From Gemmataceae bacterium (lineage in GTDB: Bacteria; Planctomycetota; Planctomycetia; Gemmatales; Gemmataceae): a stretch of 43,395 bases of DNA. The position numbers and the translations under genes were made by a program. Numbering within the stretch: the first letter of the stretch is position 1; every line of letters starts with the position of its first letter. Below the pieces are notes generated by a model. It searched no databases and was not told the origin of the DNA. It worked only from the letters and a program-made list of their open reading frames with translations. The stretch spans positions 1 to 43,395 of the forward strand of contig JAHBXO010000045.1 in assembly GCA_019636445.1 (NCBI GenBank), read 5' to 3'. Below, piece after piece: positions 8,407 to 16,394 of the stretch.

Positions 8407-8696
8407 GATTTTGTTCCCGCTCGGCGCAACGTCCCGTTATGGATTTTCTCCCGAAGTGATTTCCAGAAGTTTTCATCCGCTTCGACCGATTTACCGCTGT
8501 TCAGTCCTTCGAGTAGCAATGTTTCCAGTTCCTCCCGGCTCCGGTAACTCAACGAAGGAATTAGAACCTGAGGTTCGTGTTCTTCGACATCCTCCTTCAG
8601 GAAATCCAGTACGTACTCTTCCGCCGAATGATAACCGAACCGCTTGGCCCGTTGCTCGACTTTCAACGTCAAATCGTCCGGTATCGTGATCGTCAT
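8403..8696 (-). CDS. ParD-like antitoxin (ribbon-helix-helix)
   Basis: The 97-residue product starts with a ribbon-helix-helix pattern (TITIPDDLTLKVEQRAKRFG, then HSAEEYVLDFLKE), the DNA-binding and dimer part of ParD-like antitoxins. Its C-terminal half contains SREELETLLLEGLNSG, the amphipathic toxin-wrapping helix seen in this class. It directly precedes and overlaps the ParE-type gene, so it should neutralise that toxin and autorepress the pair. ATG 8696 begins right at the RHH strand; an in-frame ATG further up would run into the stop region of the PQQ gene. Confidence 0.85.
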   Translation of the reverse strand: MTITIPDDLTLKVEQRAKRFGYHSAEEYVLDFLKEDVEEHEPQVLIPSLSYRSREELETLLLEGLNSGKSVEADENFWKSLREKIHNGTLRRAGTKS

Positions 8697-8720
8697 CGGC
8701 GTCCTCCACGTGATGCCGCC

Positions 8721-8749
8721 ATTGTACCTCATCCCTTCGCCAGCGAGAA
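8721..8749 (-). promoter_or_regulatory. possible promoter of toxin-antitoxin pair
   Basis: On the minus strand TACAAT (8721-8726) lies 24 bases before the antitoxin ATG, with TTCTCG (8744-8749) 17 bases further up. The -35 is a poor match, and the site overlaps the end of the PQQ gene. Confidence 0.3.
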
Positions 8750-10057
8750 GCAAACGATCTCCTTCTCGTTCCGCACGATCATCGCCTTGTTCGCGAAGGC
8801 CGGATGCGACCAGATCACTTTGCGGCCGCGATCGGCGCCGATCGGGTCCAGGACATGCGCCCGGGACACTTCTTCGTAGCGCTTGGACGTGAGTTTCATG
8901 ATCACGAGGTCGCCGGCGTCGGTGAAGCAGAAGACGCGGTCGCCCTGTTCCACCCAGAAGGCGCTGCCGAAGAGCGCGTCCTTGCCGCCGAAGAGATCCT
9001 GACTCGTCCAGACTTCGGCACCAGTCTTGGCGTCGGCGCAGACGACCGCGCCGGTGTTCGCCGCGATGCCGTAGAGGTATCCGTCCTTGGCGATCAGGCT
9101 CGTCATCAGCACCGGAAGCTTTTCGGGCGTCTTGGGGAAGGTGTCGTTGGCCCGCCAATCCACGTCTGCTCCCTTCCCGTCGTCGGACAGTTTGACGGCG
9201 AGGGCGCCGTCGTAGGCGCTCGAGACGTACAGCCGGTTGCCGACAACCTTCGGCGTGACGATGCTCACGGCCGGCGTCATCTGCTTCTTTCCCTGCGCCG
9301 GGTGCGCGTGCGACCAGAGGACTTCGCCGGTCTTCGGGTTCAAGCCGCAAAGCTTGTCCGAGAGCCAGACAATCAACTGTTTCTTGCCGCCGGCCTCGGT
9401 AATCACCGGCGCGGCATAGCCGACGTCAGTCGTGCTCAACGCGGTCCATTGCTCTTGGCCCGTCGTCTTGTCGAAGGCGACTACGGCCTTACCCTCGCCC
9501 CCGACCAGCGCGATCACCAGACCCTCGTGGACGAGGAGGTGCGCCGAATAGCCCCACACCGGCGGCTTCGTCTTGTAGTCGTCCGGCAGATACTTCTGCC
9601 AGAGGGGCTTTCCGGTCGTGGAATTCAGGCAGTAGAGATCGCCCATCGTGCCGAGCGTGTAGACGCGGTCGCCGTCGACCGTCGGAGTCGATCGCGGTCC
9701 CATCGGCCGGTCGACGCGGGCATAGACGCGCTCGTACTCGTGTGTCCAAATCGTCTCCCCGTTCGCGGCGTTGAGGCAGAGGACCCGCTCGGTGCCGGGC
9801 GTTTGTCCACGCGGGGCGTCGGCGGCCGGTTCCTTGCGGATGCGGTCCATCACATACACCTTGCCCGCGGCGACGGCGGGGCCGGTGTAACCGGGATGGA
9901 TCGGCTTGCGCCAGAGGACCTTCGGCCCGTCCTTCGGCAATGTCTCCAGGATACCCTCTTCGTTCCAGACACCGTCGCGGTTCGGCCCGAGCCACTGCGG
10001 CCAGTCGGCGGCGGACGCCGGAGCCGTGATGAGGATGGTGATGAGCAGCGCGCGCAT
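8729..10057 (-). CDS. exported PQQ-like beta-propeller protein
   Basis: A 442-residue protein with signal peptide (MRALLITILITAPASA) followed at once by DWPQWLGPNRDGVW, the typical opening of planctomycete PQQ-propeller proteins. Repeated blade motifs (GKVYVMDRI, VLCLNAANGETIWTHEY, YCLNSTTGKPLWQKYL, KTTGQEQWTALS, LNPKTGEVLW, DAKTGAEVWTSQ) give about seven to eight blades of the BamB/quinoprotein dehydrogenase type. It lacks a recognisable cytochrome domain, so a scaffolding or carbohydrate/peptide-binding role outside the inner membrane is more likely than dehydrogenase activity. It lies between the Uma2 gene and the toxin-antitoxin pair on the same strand. Confidence 0.88.
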   Translation of the reverse strand: MRALLITILITAPASAADWPQWLGPNRDGVWNEEGILETLPKDGPKVLWRKPIHPGYTGPAVAAGKVYVMDRIRKEPAADAPRGQTPGTERVLCLNAANGETIWTHEYERVYARVDRPMGPRSTPTVDGDRVYTLGTMGDLYCLNSTTGKPLWQKYLPDDYKTKPPVWGYSAHLLVHEGLVIALVGGEGKAVVAFDKTTGQEQWTALSTTDVGYAAPVITEAGGKKQLIVWLSDKLCGLNPKTGEVLWSHAHPAQGKKQMTPAVSIVTPKVVGNRLYVSSAYDGALAVKLSDDGKGADVDWRANDTFPKTPEKLPVLMTSLIAKDGYLYGIAANTGAVVCADAKTGAEVWTSQDLFGGKDALFGSAFWVEQGDRVFCFTDAGDLVIMKLTSKRYEEVSRAHVLDPIGADRGRKVIWSHPAFANKAMIVRNEKEIVCFSLAKG

Positions 10058-10124
10058 GATCGACTCCGAAGGGGCCGGAGAGAAGAAAAATCCGATGTAT
10101 CAGAATGCGGAAACGCGTGCCGAT

Positions 10125-10733
10125 TCACGCCGTGGGATTTTCGGTTTTCGGACTGGGGATTCTGGGAAGAAAGTCGGCGAGCGCGACCTTGAAGTCCGGC
10201 AGCACGTCCTCGCCCGAAAGTTCGGCGGGGTCGAACAATAATTGGGGTGAACCTTCGGCTCGTCGAATCAAAACGGTTCGCAACTCGGGATTAACGATCC
10301 AGATCAGTCGTGTCCCCGCGGACAGGAACTCGGCGACTTTTTCATCGAGTTCGTAAACCCGTTCGTTTGGCGATACGACTTCGACTACAAGACTCGGCGC
10401 GATCGCTGAATTGACCTTGGGAGGAACGAATTCATGCGGATCGCACAGAATGACGGATACATCCGGCTTTCGCACGTGTTTGGGCCGATCCGGCCAACAG
10501 GCATAACTCGCTTCCGCCGTTGCGGCGACACCGATCGGTTTCCGAAGCAGGTATACTCCGAGGTGAAGGTGGAGTTGACTTGCAACCCAACTCGATTTGA
10601 ATCCCATTACTGGCATCTCCACGAGTTCGCCGTCGATCAACTCGAAGCCCTTCGGCACGTCGAGCGGGTCAAGCGGGCGCGGAGCATCCGCGTCGATCCA
10701 TTCGTCTTCCAGAACGGTCGCGGCGTTCATCAT
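10125..10733 (-). CDS. Uma2-family putative endonuclease (DUF820)
   Basis: The 202-residue protein shows the Uma2/DUF820 restriction-endonuclease-like fold: FELIDGELVEMPVMG, then RKPDVSVILCDP carrying the core Asp, then LVVEVVSPNERVYELDEK with Glu and Lys in PD-(D/E)xK arrangement, and LIWIVNPELRTVLI. The family is hugely expanded in planctomycetes and cyanobacteria and has no firmly known role. Two adjacent ATGs exist; the first follows GGAG by 5 bases. Its start is 10 bases after the arginine decarboxylase stop, so it is probably on that transcript. Confidence 0.88.
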   Translation of the reverse strand: MMNAATVLEDEWIDADAPRPLDPLDVPKGFELIDGELVEMPVMGFKSSWVASQLHLHLGVYLLRKPIGVAATAEASYACWPDRPKHVRKPDVSVILCDPHEFVPPKVNSAIAPSLVVEVVSPNERVYELDEKVAEFLSAGTRLIWIVNPELRTVLIRRAEGSPQLLFDPAELSGEDVLPDFKVALADFLPRIPSPKTENPTA

Positions 10734-10743
10734 GATTCTCCGG

Positions 10744-12684
10744 TTATGGCTCTTCCAAGTAAGTATAACCGTCCAGTCCGCTCTCGTAGAACTTCAGGAA
10801 CTGCTTGCTCTCCGACACCGAGATCTGCCCGGCGCGCACCGCCTTCTCCACCTCCCTTCGCACGCGGTCCGTCAACTTCTCGGCGTTGTACTGCACGTAG
10901 TTCAGCACCTCCGTGACCGTGTCGCCCTTGATGACCGTGTCCACGTTCGGCGTGCCGTCCTCCTCCATTCGGACGTGGACGGCGTTCGTATCGCCGAAGA
11001 GGTTGTGCAGGTCGCCGAGGATCTCCTGATAGGCACCCAGTAGGAAGGTGCCGATGTAGTATGGCTCGCCTTCCGTTACGGGGTGGAGTTCCAGCGTGCT
11101 GCGCACGTCGCGGAGGTCGATGAACTGGTCGATCTTGCCGTCCGAATCGCAGGTGATGTCGCCGAGCACACCGCGGCGCGTTGGCACTTCGTTGAGCCGG
11201 TGGATCGGCATCACGGGGAAGAGCTGCTTGATCGCCCAACTATCGGGCATCGACTGGAAGACGGAGAAGTTGCAGAAGTACGTATCCGAGAGCATGTTCT
11301 CGAGACCGTTCAACTCCTCCGGAACGTAATCGAGTTCCTTGACGAGCCGCTGGAGCTTGCGGCCGAACGCCCAGTAGAGCCGTTCGGCGAGGGCACGCAG
11401 TTCGACGTTCAAGTAACCGAGGTTGAAGAGGTTCAGCGTCTCGTCCATGCTCTGCACGGCGTCGTGGTAGCTCTCCAGATAGTTCTTCTTCGTCAGGTCG
11501 CGATAGTTGGAGAACAGGTCCTGGATCGGCTGCGGGGCGTCGGCGGGGAGTTCGTCCGGCGCGACGCACTTGTCGAAGTTCGACGTCCCCAACACATCGA
11601 AGACGAGTACGGAACTGTACGCCACAAGGGCGCGGCCGGACTCGGAGATGATGTTCGGATGCGGGACGCCGGCGTCGTCGCAGACGCTCTTGATGCGGAA
11701 GACGACGTCGTTGGCGTACTCTTGGAGCGTGTAGTTCATGCTCGATTCGAAGTCGGTCTGCGAACCGTCGTAGTCGATGCCGAGGCCGCCGCCGACGTCG
11801 ATGTACTTGAGGCCCGCGCCGAGGCGGTAGAGTTCGACGTAGACGCGGGCGGCTTCGGTGAGCGCGTCCTTCACCTTGCGGATGTTCGAGACCTGACTGC
11901 CCATGTGGAAGTGGGTCATCTGCAGGCAATCTTCGTGCCCGCGCGCCTTGAGGTACTCGAAGGCTTCGAGGACTTCCGTGAGCGTGAGGCCGAACTTGGA
12001 TCGGTAGCCGGCGCTGCCGCGCCAACGGCCCGCGCCGCGCGAGGCGAGCTTCACGCGCACGCCGATGGGCACCTTTGTGCCGAGTTCGTCCATGTGTTTG
12101 ACAAGCAGTTCCAGCTCCGTGAACTTCTCGACGACCGGCATGATGTTCTTGCCGATCTTCCGGGCGAGGACGACCATCTTGATGAATTCGTCGTCCTTGA
12201 AGCCGTTGCAGATGATCGGCGTCTCGGTGTTGCCGTTGGTCATCGCGAGCACGGCGAGGAGTTCGGGCTTGCTGCCAGCCTCGACGCCGAAGCCGTGCTC
12301 CTTGCCGTACTCGAGTACTTCCTCGACGACGTGGCGCTGTTGGTTCACCTTGATCGGGTAGACGCAGGAGTATTTGCTCTGGTAGCCGTACTCTTCGATG
12401 GCGCGCTGGAACGCACCGCCGATCTCGCCGATGCGATGGCGCAAAATGTCTGAAAAGCGGAGGAGAATCGGGAGCTGGATGCCGCGGTGATTGAGCTGAT
12501 CGACGAGTTCCTTCAGGTCCATCGAGCGGTCGGCGTCCTTGTCCGGATGGACGGTGACATGGCCGAGCTTGTTGATGCCGAAGTAGCCTTTGCCCCAGTT
12601 CTTCACGCCGTAGGTTTCGAGCGCGTCGTGCAGTCGCCATCCGTGGGAGCCGTCGGTGTCCTTGCGTTCCAGGGGTTTGCCCAT
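10744..12684 (-). CDS. speA: biosynthetic arginine decarboxylase
   Basis: The enzyme converts arginine to agmatine in polyamine synthesis with PLP and Mg2+. At about 646 residues it has the family length and clear signatures: WGKGYFGINKLGHVTVHP at the N-terminus, the PLP-lysine motif YPIKVNQQRHVVEE, GVEAGSKPELLAVL, HFHMGSQVSNI, YIDVGGGLGIDYDG, and the C-terminal CDSDGKIDQFID. I prefer the ATG at 12684 because a possible promoter (12730-12758) would leave almost no leader before the in-frame ATG at 12717, and GAGG lies 9 bases before 12684; the longer form adds 11 residues and cannot be excluded. No agmatinase or agmatine deiminase gene is in the window. Confidence 0.95.
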   Translation of the reverse strand: MGKPLERKDTDGSHGWRLHDALETYGVKNWGKGYFGINKLGHVTVHPDKDADRSMDLKELVDQLNHRGIQLPILLRFSDILRHRIGEIGGAFQRAIEEYGYQSKYSCVYPIKVNQQRHVVEEVLEYGKEHGFGVEAGSKPELLAVLAMTNGNTETPIICNGFKDDEFIKMVVLARKIGKNIMPVVEKFTELELLVKHMDELGTKVPIGVRVKLASRGAGRWRGSAGYRSKFGLTLTEVLEAFEYLKARGHEDCLQMTHFHMGSQVSNIRKVKDALTEAARVYVELYRLGAGLKYIDVGGGLGIDYDGSQTDFESSMNYTLQEYANDVVFRIKSVCDDAGVPHPNIISESGRALVAYSSVLVFDVLGTSNFDKCVAPDELPADAPQPIQDLFSNYRDLTKKNYLESYHDAVQSMDETLNLFNLGYLNVELRALAERLYWAFGRKLQRLVKELDYVPEELNGLENMLSDTYFCNFSVFQSMPDSWAIKQLFPVMPIHRLNEVPTRRGVLGDITCDSDGKIDQFIDLRDVRSTLELHPVTEGEPYYIGTFLLGAYQEILGDLHNLFGDTNAVHVRMEEDGTPNVDTVIKGDTVTEVLNYVQYNAEKLTDRVRREVEKAVRAGQISVSESKQFLKFYESGLDGYTYLEEP

Positions 12685-12729
12685 CAGAGTCCGCCTCGCT
12701 GCGTTTTCGAGTGCCATCGTCTGGCGATC

Positions 12730-12758
12730 ATGTTACGGTTGTGGGAAGTCGCATGCAA
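12730..12758 (-). promoter_or_regulatory. possible sigma-70-type promoter of speA
   Basis: On the minus strand TTGCAT (12753-12758) and TAACAT (12730-12735) are separated by 17 bases. Transcription would begin near 12723, giving a leader of about 39 bases to the ATG at 12684. Confidence 0.4.
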
Positions 12759-12808
12759 CGTCCGGTCGGGAATGTCGTCTCCAGATGTGGACCCTCTTTC
12801 CGGGAGAT

Positions 12809-13516
12809 ATGAAGATGCTTCGCGCCGTCACGTTCCTGCTCGTCGTCCCGCTGCTGGCGCTCGGCGCACCGGCGCCGCGGGATGCGCTCGCCCACTGGGG
12901 TAAACCGGTCGATCCCGCCAAGGATTGCAAATTCGAGGCGAAGGACGGCAAGCTGAAGATCGTCGTGCCGGGCGGCAAGGACCCGCACGACCTGAGCGCC
13001 GAACTGAACGCGCCGATGAACGCCCCGCGCGTCCTGAAGGAGATCGAGGGCGACTTCTCGATGGAGGTGAGCGTCGGCGCGTTCGCGGTACCCGAGGGCA
13101 CGGCCGGCGGGACCGAACGCAATGTCGCCTTCTGGGGCGCCGGATTCCTTGTGTGGGGTGATAGCAAGAACTACGTCCGCTTCGAACGGGCCATGTTCCG
13201 CCGCGAGAATCAGGAGCCGTGCTACATCAGTTTCGAACTCCGCAAGGACGGCGAGTTCGTGAAGTTCGGCACGCCCGACGATGGGGTGCTCGACCCGAAG
13301 AAGGGCGCGATGCTGCGGTTGAAACGGAAGGGGAGCGTCATCACCGCCGCCGTGAGCGAGGACGCGGGCAAGACGTGGAACGAGCTGAAGTCGCTCGACA
13401 TCGAGATGGGGAAGAAACTCCATGCGGGTGTCGTGGCCGTGAACACGAGCAAGGCCGATTTCACGGCGGAGTTCGAGAAGTACAGCATCGTCGGCGCGAA
13501 GGACGATCAGAAGTAG
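12809..13516 (+). CDS. secreted DUF1349/LamG-like protein
   Basis: The 235-residue product has a signal peptide (MLRAVTFLLVVPLLALGAPA) and then a beta-sandwich pattern of the DUF1349 (regulation of enolase protein 1-like) class: FSMEVSVGAFAVPE, FLVWGDSKNYVRFER, GAMLRLKRKGSVITAAVSEDAGKTW, and a terminal KLHAGVVAVNTSKADFTAEF. Such domains are concanavalin A-like and presumed sugar binding. ATG 12815 is 8 bases after GGAG and may be the true start; 12809 is two codons longer. Its TAG stop lies within the left arm of a palindromic repeat (13513-13592), so the present C-terminus may be set by that element. It diverges from speA. Confidence 0.75.
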   Translation: MKMLRAVTFLLVVPLLALGAPAPRDALAHWGKPVDPAKDCKFEAKDGKLKIVVPGGKDPHDLSAELNAPMNAPRVLKEIEGDFSMEVSVGAFAVPEGTAGGTERNVAFWGAGFLVWGDSKNYVRFERAMFRRENQEPCYISFELRKDGEFVKFGTPDDGVLDPKKGAMLRLKRKGSVITAAVSEDAGKTWNELKSLDIEMGKKLHAGVVAVNTSKADFTAEFEKYSIVGAKDDQK

Positions 13517-13592
13517 GTCGGGCCGAGTCTTCGAGGCCCGACGCGCTGCCGACGACACCCATGTCGGGCTTAGAAGACTCGGCCCGACCTAC
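13513..13592. repeat. palindromic intergenic element, 30-bp arms
   Basis: Arms 13513-13542 and 13563-13592 are inverted copies matching at 28 of 30 positions; the outer 20 bp are perfect. A 20-base loop lies between. The left arm starts with GTAG and provides the TAG stop of the preceding gene. It resembles REP or MITE-like repeats found in planctomycete gaps; no transposase is present. In RNA it would form a very stable hairpin and could protect or terminate the upstream transcript. Confidence 0.85.
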
Positions 13593-13610
13593 GAACTTCG
13601 AGGCTCGCGC

Positions 13611-14231
13611 ATGGCCAAGACGAAATCGACCATTCAATACGACGTGCATCCCGGCGTGGCGATGATCCAGAAGTGGGAGGCCCAGCTACCCGCGAAGACG
13701 GGCCGTGATCTCGACGAATGGTCGACCCTCGTTCGCAAACAGAAGTTCGCGTCTCCGCGCGACGCTTCCGCCTGGCTCAAGGCCGAGTATGGTCTGCCCA
13801 CGATGACCGCCTACTCGATCGCCGAGTACGCGGTCGGCAAGCTGCCGTGGGAGGGCGACCCGAAGCTTTATCTCCAGAACGCCATCGACTACGTGCGCGA
13901 CATGTTCGCCGGGCCGAAGGAATGGCAGCGGCCGATCTTCGAAGAGGTCATCCGGTTCGCGCGGGCGCTCGGAAAGGATGTCCGTGTCTGCCCGTGCAAG
14001 ACGATTATTCCACTCTATCGCGAGAAGGTCTTCGCCGAAATGAAGCCGGCGACGAACAAACGGCTTGAGCTAGCACTCGTGCTCGGCGAAGCGCCTGTGC
14101 GGGGCCGGCTCGTTCGCAATCCCCGCGCCAAGACCGACGACCGGAGACAGCACCTCATCTCCCTCACGCCCGACGCCGGGTTCGACGCCGAATGCCGGAC
14201 CTGGTTGAAGGCCGCCTACGGCCGATCGTGA
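13611..14231 (+). CDS. DUF4287/DUF5655-like protein
   Basis: A 206-residue soluble protein in two parts. Residues 1-75 resemble DUF4287, with repeats of helix pattern such as HPGVAMIQKWEAQLPAKTG and SAWLKAEYGLPTMTAYSIAEY. Residues 85-205 resemble DUF5655 (FAGPKEWQRPIFEEVIRFARAL, then VCPCKTIIPLYREKVFAEMKP and a terminal helix). Both domains are widespread and of unknown function; DUF5655 is sometimes found near nucleases. It sits 18 bases after a palindromic repeat and 73 bases before the XPB helicase gene, which has its own candidate promoter. Function unknown. Confidence 0.72.
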   Translation: MAKTKSTIQYDVHPGVAMIQKWEAQLPAKTGRDLDEWSTLVRKQKFASPRDASAWLKAEYGLPTMTAYSIAEYAVGKLPWEGDPKLYLQNAIDYVRDMFAGPKEWQRPIFEEVIRFARALGKDVRVCPCKTIIPLYREKVFAEMKPATNKRLELALVLGEAPVRGRLVRNPRAKTDDRRQHLISLTPDAGFDAECRTWLKAAYGRS

Positions 14232-14238
14232 GACCCGG

Positions 14239-14268
14239 TTGCCCCGCCCTTGAACCGATCCATAGAAT
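14239..14268 (+). promoter_or_regulatory. possible promoter of XPB helicase operon
   Basis: TTGCCC (14239-14244) and TAGAAT (14263-14268) are separated by 18 bases, placing a start site near 14275 and a leader of about 30 bases before the helicase ATG. Confidence 0.45.
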
Positions 14269-14304
14269 GGCTCATTCCGGCTCCCGAACTCTGATCGGTT
14301 CCGA

Positions 14305-16155
14305 ATGAAACGCACTCCGTCGTCCGCCAAGGCCGCCCCCCCGGCGTTCGATCCCGCGAATCCGATCATCGTGCAATCGGATCGCTCCATCCTTGTGGAA
14401 GTTGACAACCCGCTGTACGCGGCCGCACGCGACGCCCTGGCGCCGTTTGCGGAACTCGAAAAAAGCCCCGAACACATCCACACCTACCGCGTCAGCAACC
14501 TCTCGCTCTGGAACGCGGCGGCGGCCGGTTTCACCGCGGACCAGATGCTGGCGGTGCTCACGCGCTACTCCAAGTTCCCGGTCCCGCCCAATATCCCGGC
14601 GGATCTCGCCGAGACCGTCGGCCGCTACGGTCGGGTTCAACTCGTCCGCGTGGACGACGGCGGACTCAAGCTCGTCTGTCGGGACCGGCCGCTCATCGAG
14701 GAGTTGTCCCGACAGAAGAAGCTCCAGGAGTATCTCGGCGACCGGCTGGACGAGACGAGCTTCGCGATCGATCCCCGGTACCGCGGCGTCTTGAAGCAAG
14801 CGTTGATCGCCGTGGGGTATCCGGCCGAGGACCTCGCCGGCTACACGGAAGGTGCCGACCTGCCCATCGAACTGCGAGCGATCGCGACGACCGGCCTGCC
14901 GTTCCAGGTGCGCGATTACCAGCGCGACGCCGCGGCGGTCTTCCATGCCGGCGGCGACGTGCGCGGGGGTTCGGGTGTCATCGTGCTCCCATGCGGCGCG
15001 GGCAAGACGATCGTCGGCATCGTCGCCATGGCGCTTCTCAAGAAATCGACGCTGGTCCTGACCACCAGCGTCACCGCCGTCAAACAGTGGATCCGGGAGA
15101 TTCTGGACAAGACCGATCTCTCGCCCGACATCGTGAAGGAATACACCGGCGACGTGAAGGAAATCGGCGACGTGACGGTGGCGACGTATCAGATCCTCAC
15201 GTACCGCCCCGGCCGTAAGCGGAAGGGAAAGAAGGCCGAGGACGAAACCGACGTTGAACTCGACGCCAACGTTCCGGAAATCGAGGAGGAACCGGCGGCG
15301 CGGCGCGGGCCGGGCACGCCGGACGAATACCCGCACTTCCAGTTGTTCGAACAGCGAGACTGGGGCCTCATTATCTACGACGAAGTGCACCTGCTGCCCG
15401 CGCCGGTCTTTCGCGTGACGGCGCAGATCCAAGCGCGGCGGCGCCTTGGATTGACCGCCACGCTGATCCGCGAGGACCAGCGCGAAGGCGACGTCTTCAG
15501 CCTCATCGGGCCGAAGAAGTACGACGTGCCCTGGCGGGAACTGGAGACGAAAGGCTGGATCGCGTCGGCGGCGTGCTCGGAGATCCGCGTCGGCCTGCCG
15601 GACGACCAGGCACGCTTGGCCTACGCCGTCGCCGAGTGGCGGCAGAAGTACCGCCTCGCCAGCGAGAACCCGCTCAAGGACGAAATCGTCGCCCGGCTGC
15701 TCGAACGCTATGCCGACCAGCGCGTCATCGTGATCGGCCAGTATCTCACACAGTTGAAGCAACTCAGCAAGCGATTCGGATTACCGCTGATCACGGGTTC
15801 GACCCCCAATGACGAGCGCGAGACCCTGTACAACCAATTTCGCCGCGGCGACGTTCGGCACCTCGTGCTGTCGAAGGTGGGCAACTTCGCGATCGACCTG
15901 CCGGACGCGAATGTGTTGATCCAGGTGTCGGGAACCTTCGGCAGCCGACAGGAAGAGGCGCAGCGGCTGGGGCGCGTGCTGCGGCCGAAGGGCGACGGCG
16001 GTGGCGCCCATTTTTACACGGTCGTAACGCGCGACACCAAGGAACTCGACTTCGCGCAGCACCGGCAGATGTTCCTGACGGAGCAGGGGTACAGCTACGA
16101 GATCCTGGACGAGCGGCAGTTTCTGCCCGCCGGACCGCGATCGGAGGTTGAATAA
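14305..16155 (+). CDS. XPB/Rad25-family DNA helicase
   Basis: A 616-residue SF2 helicase, a 3'-5' DNA translocase of the XPB type. Walker A is PCGAGKT with Lys234; motif II is DEVH (359-362); motif III TAT (384-386) is followed directly by Arg-Glu-Asp at 389-391, the RED motif diagnostic of XPB; motif VI is QRLGRVLRP (about 553-561). Residues 10-190 form an N-terminal damage-recognition-like region. A charged Lys/Glu-rich insertion (about 300-345) lies between motif Ib and motif II. In eukaryotes XPB opens DNA in repair and transcription; bacterial homologues are ATPases with unsettled repair roles. It is followed after 2 bases by a 75-residue gene and then by a helicase-associated protein, so all three should act together. 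Confidence 0.93.
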   Translation: MKRTPSSAKAAPPAFDPANPIIVQSDRSILVEVDNPLYAAARDALAPFAELEKSPEHIHTYRVSNLSLWNAAAAGFTADQMLAVLTRYSKFPVPPNIPADLAETVGRYGRVQLVRVDDGGLKLVCRDRPLIEELSRQKKLQEYLGDRLDETSFAIDPRYRGVLKQALIAVGYPAEDLAGYTEGADLPIELRAIATTGLPFQVRDYQRDAAAVFHAGGDVRGGSGVIVLPCGAGKTIVGIVAMALLKKSTLVLTTSVTAVKQWIREILDKTDLSPDIVKEYTGDVKEIGDVTVATYQILTYRPGRKRKGKKAEDETDVELDANVPEIEEEPAARRGPGTPDEYPHFQLFEQRDWGLIIYDEVHLLPAPVFRVTAQIQARRRLGLTATLIREDQREGDVFSLIGPKKYDVPWRELETKGWIASAACSEIRVGLPDDQARLAYAVAEWRQKYRLASENPLKDEIVARLLERYADQRVIVIGQYLTQLKQLSKRFGLPLITGSTPNDERETLYNQFRRGDVRHLVLSKVGNFAIDLPDANVLIQVSGTFGSRQEEAQRLGRVLRPKGDGGGAHFYTVVTRDTKELDFAQHRQMFLTEQGYSYEILDERQFLPAGPRSEVE

Positions 16156-16157
16156 GC

Positions 16158-16385
16158 ATGCAACCGCGGCTGGTCGCCAAGCTCCACCGGCGCGTCTGCT
16201 TCGTGCAGACGGACGATGCCGTACTGGCGGAAGAATTGCTGGCGCGAAAAAAGCTGGCGGCCGAGATTGTCGGCCGGCTGTCGGATCGCGTGTTGCTGGT
16301 GCGGCCGGGGCGGGTCGATGCCGTGATCGATGAACTTTTGAAGATGGGGCACGCCCCGCAAGTCGTTGGCCGGGCCGGGTCGTAA
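16158..16385 (+). CDS. small protein of XPB operon, family not recognised
   Basis: A 75-residue, basic protein (residues rich in Arg, Lys, Leu, Val) with predicted alternation of strands and helices: LHRRVCFVQTDDAVLAEELL, then AAEIVGRLSDRVLLVRPGR and DAVIDELLKMGH. No metal motif or membrane segment. I do not recognise a family. The alpha/beta pattern could suit a small ferredoxin-like adaptor fold. It lies 2 bases after the helicase stop and 9 bases before the helicase-associated gene, a spacing that implies co-translation and a shared function. Confidence 0.65.
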   Translation: MQPRLVAKLHRRVCFVQTDDAVLAEELLARKKLAAEIVGRLSDRVLLVRPGRVDAVIDELLKMGHAPQVVGRAGS

Positions 16386-16394
16386 AACGACTGG

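Noticed and set aside
12656..12808. Upstream extension of the DUF1349-like gene
   Set aside because: It overlaps the speA 5' end and its translation lacks secretion features, while the ATGs at 12809/12815 give a signal peptide and a nearby GGAG.
14272..15762. 496-residue minus-strand frame across XPB
   Set aside because: Shadow of the helicase; no family resemblance and opposite to the operon direction.
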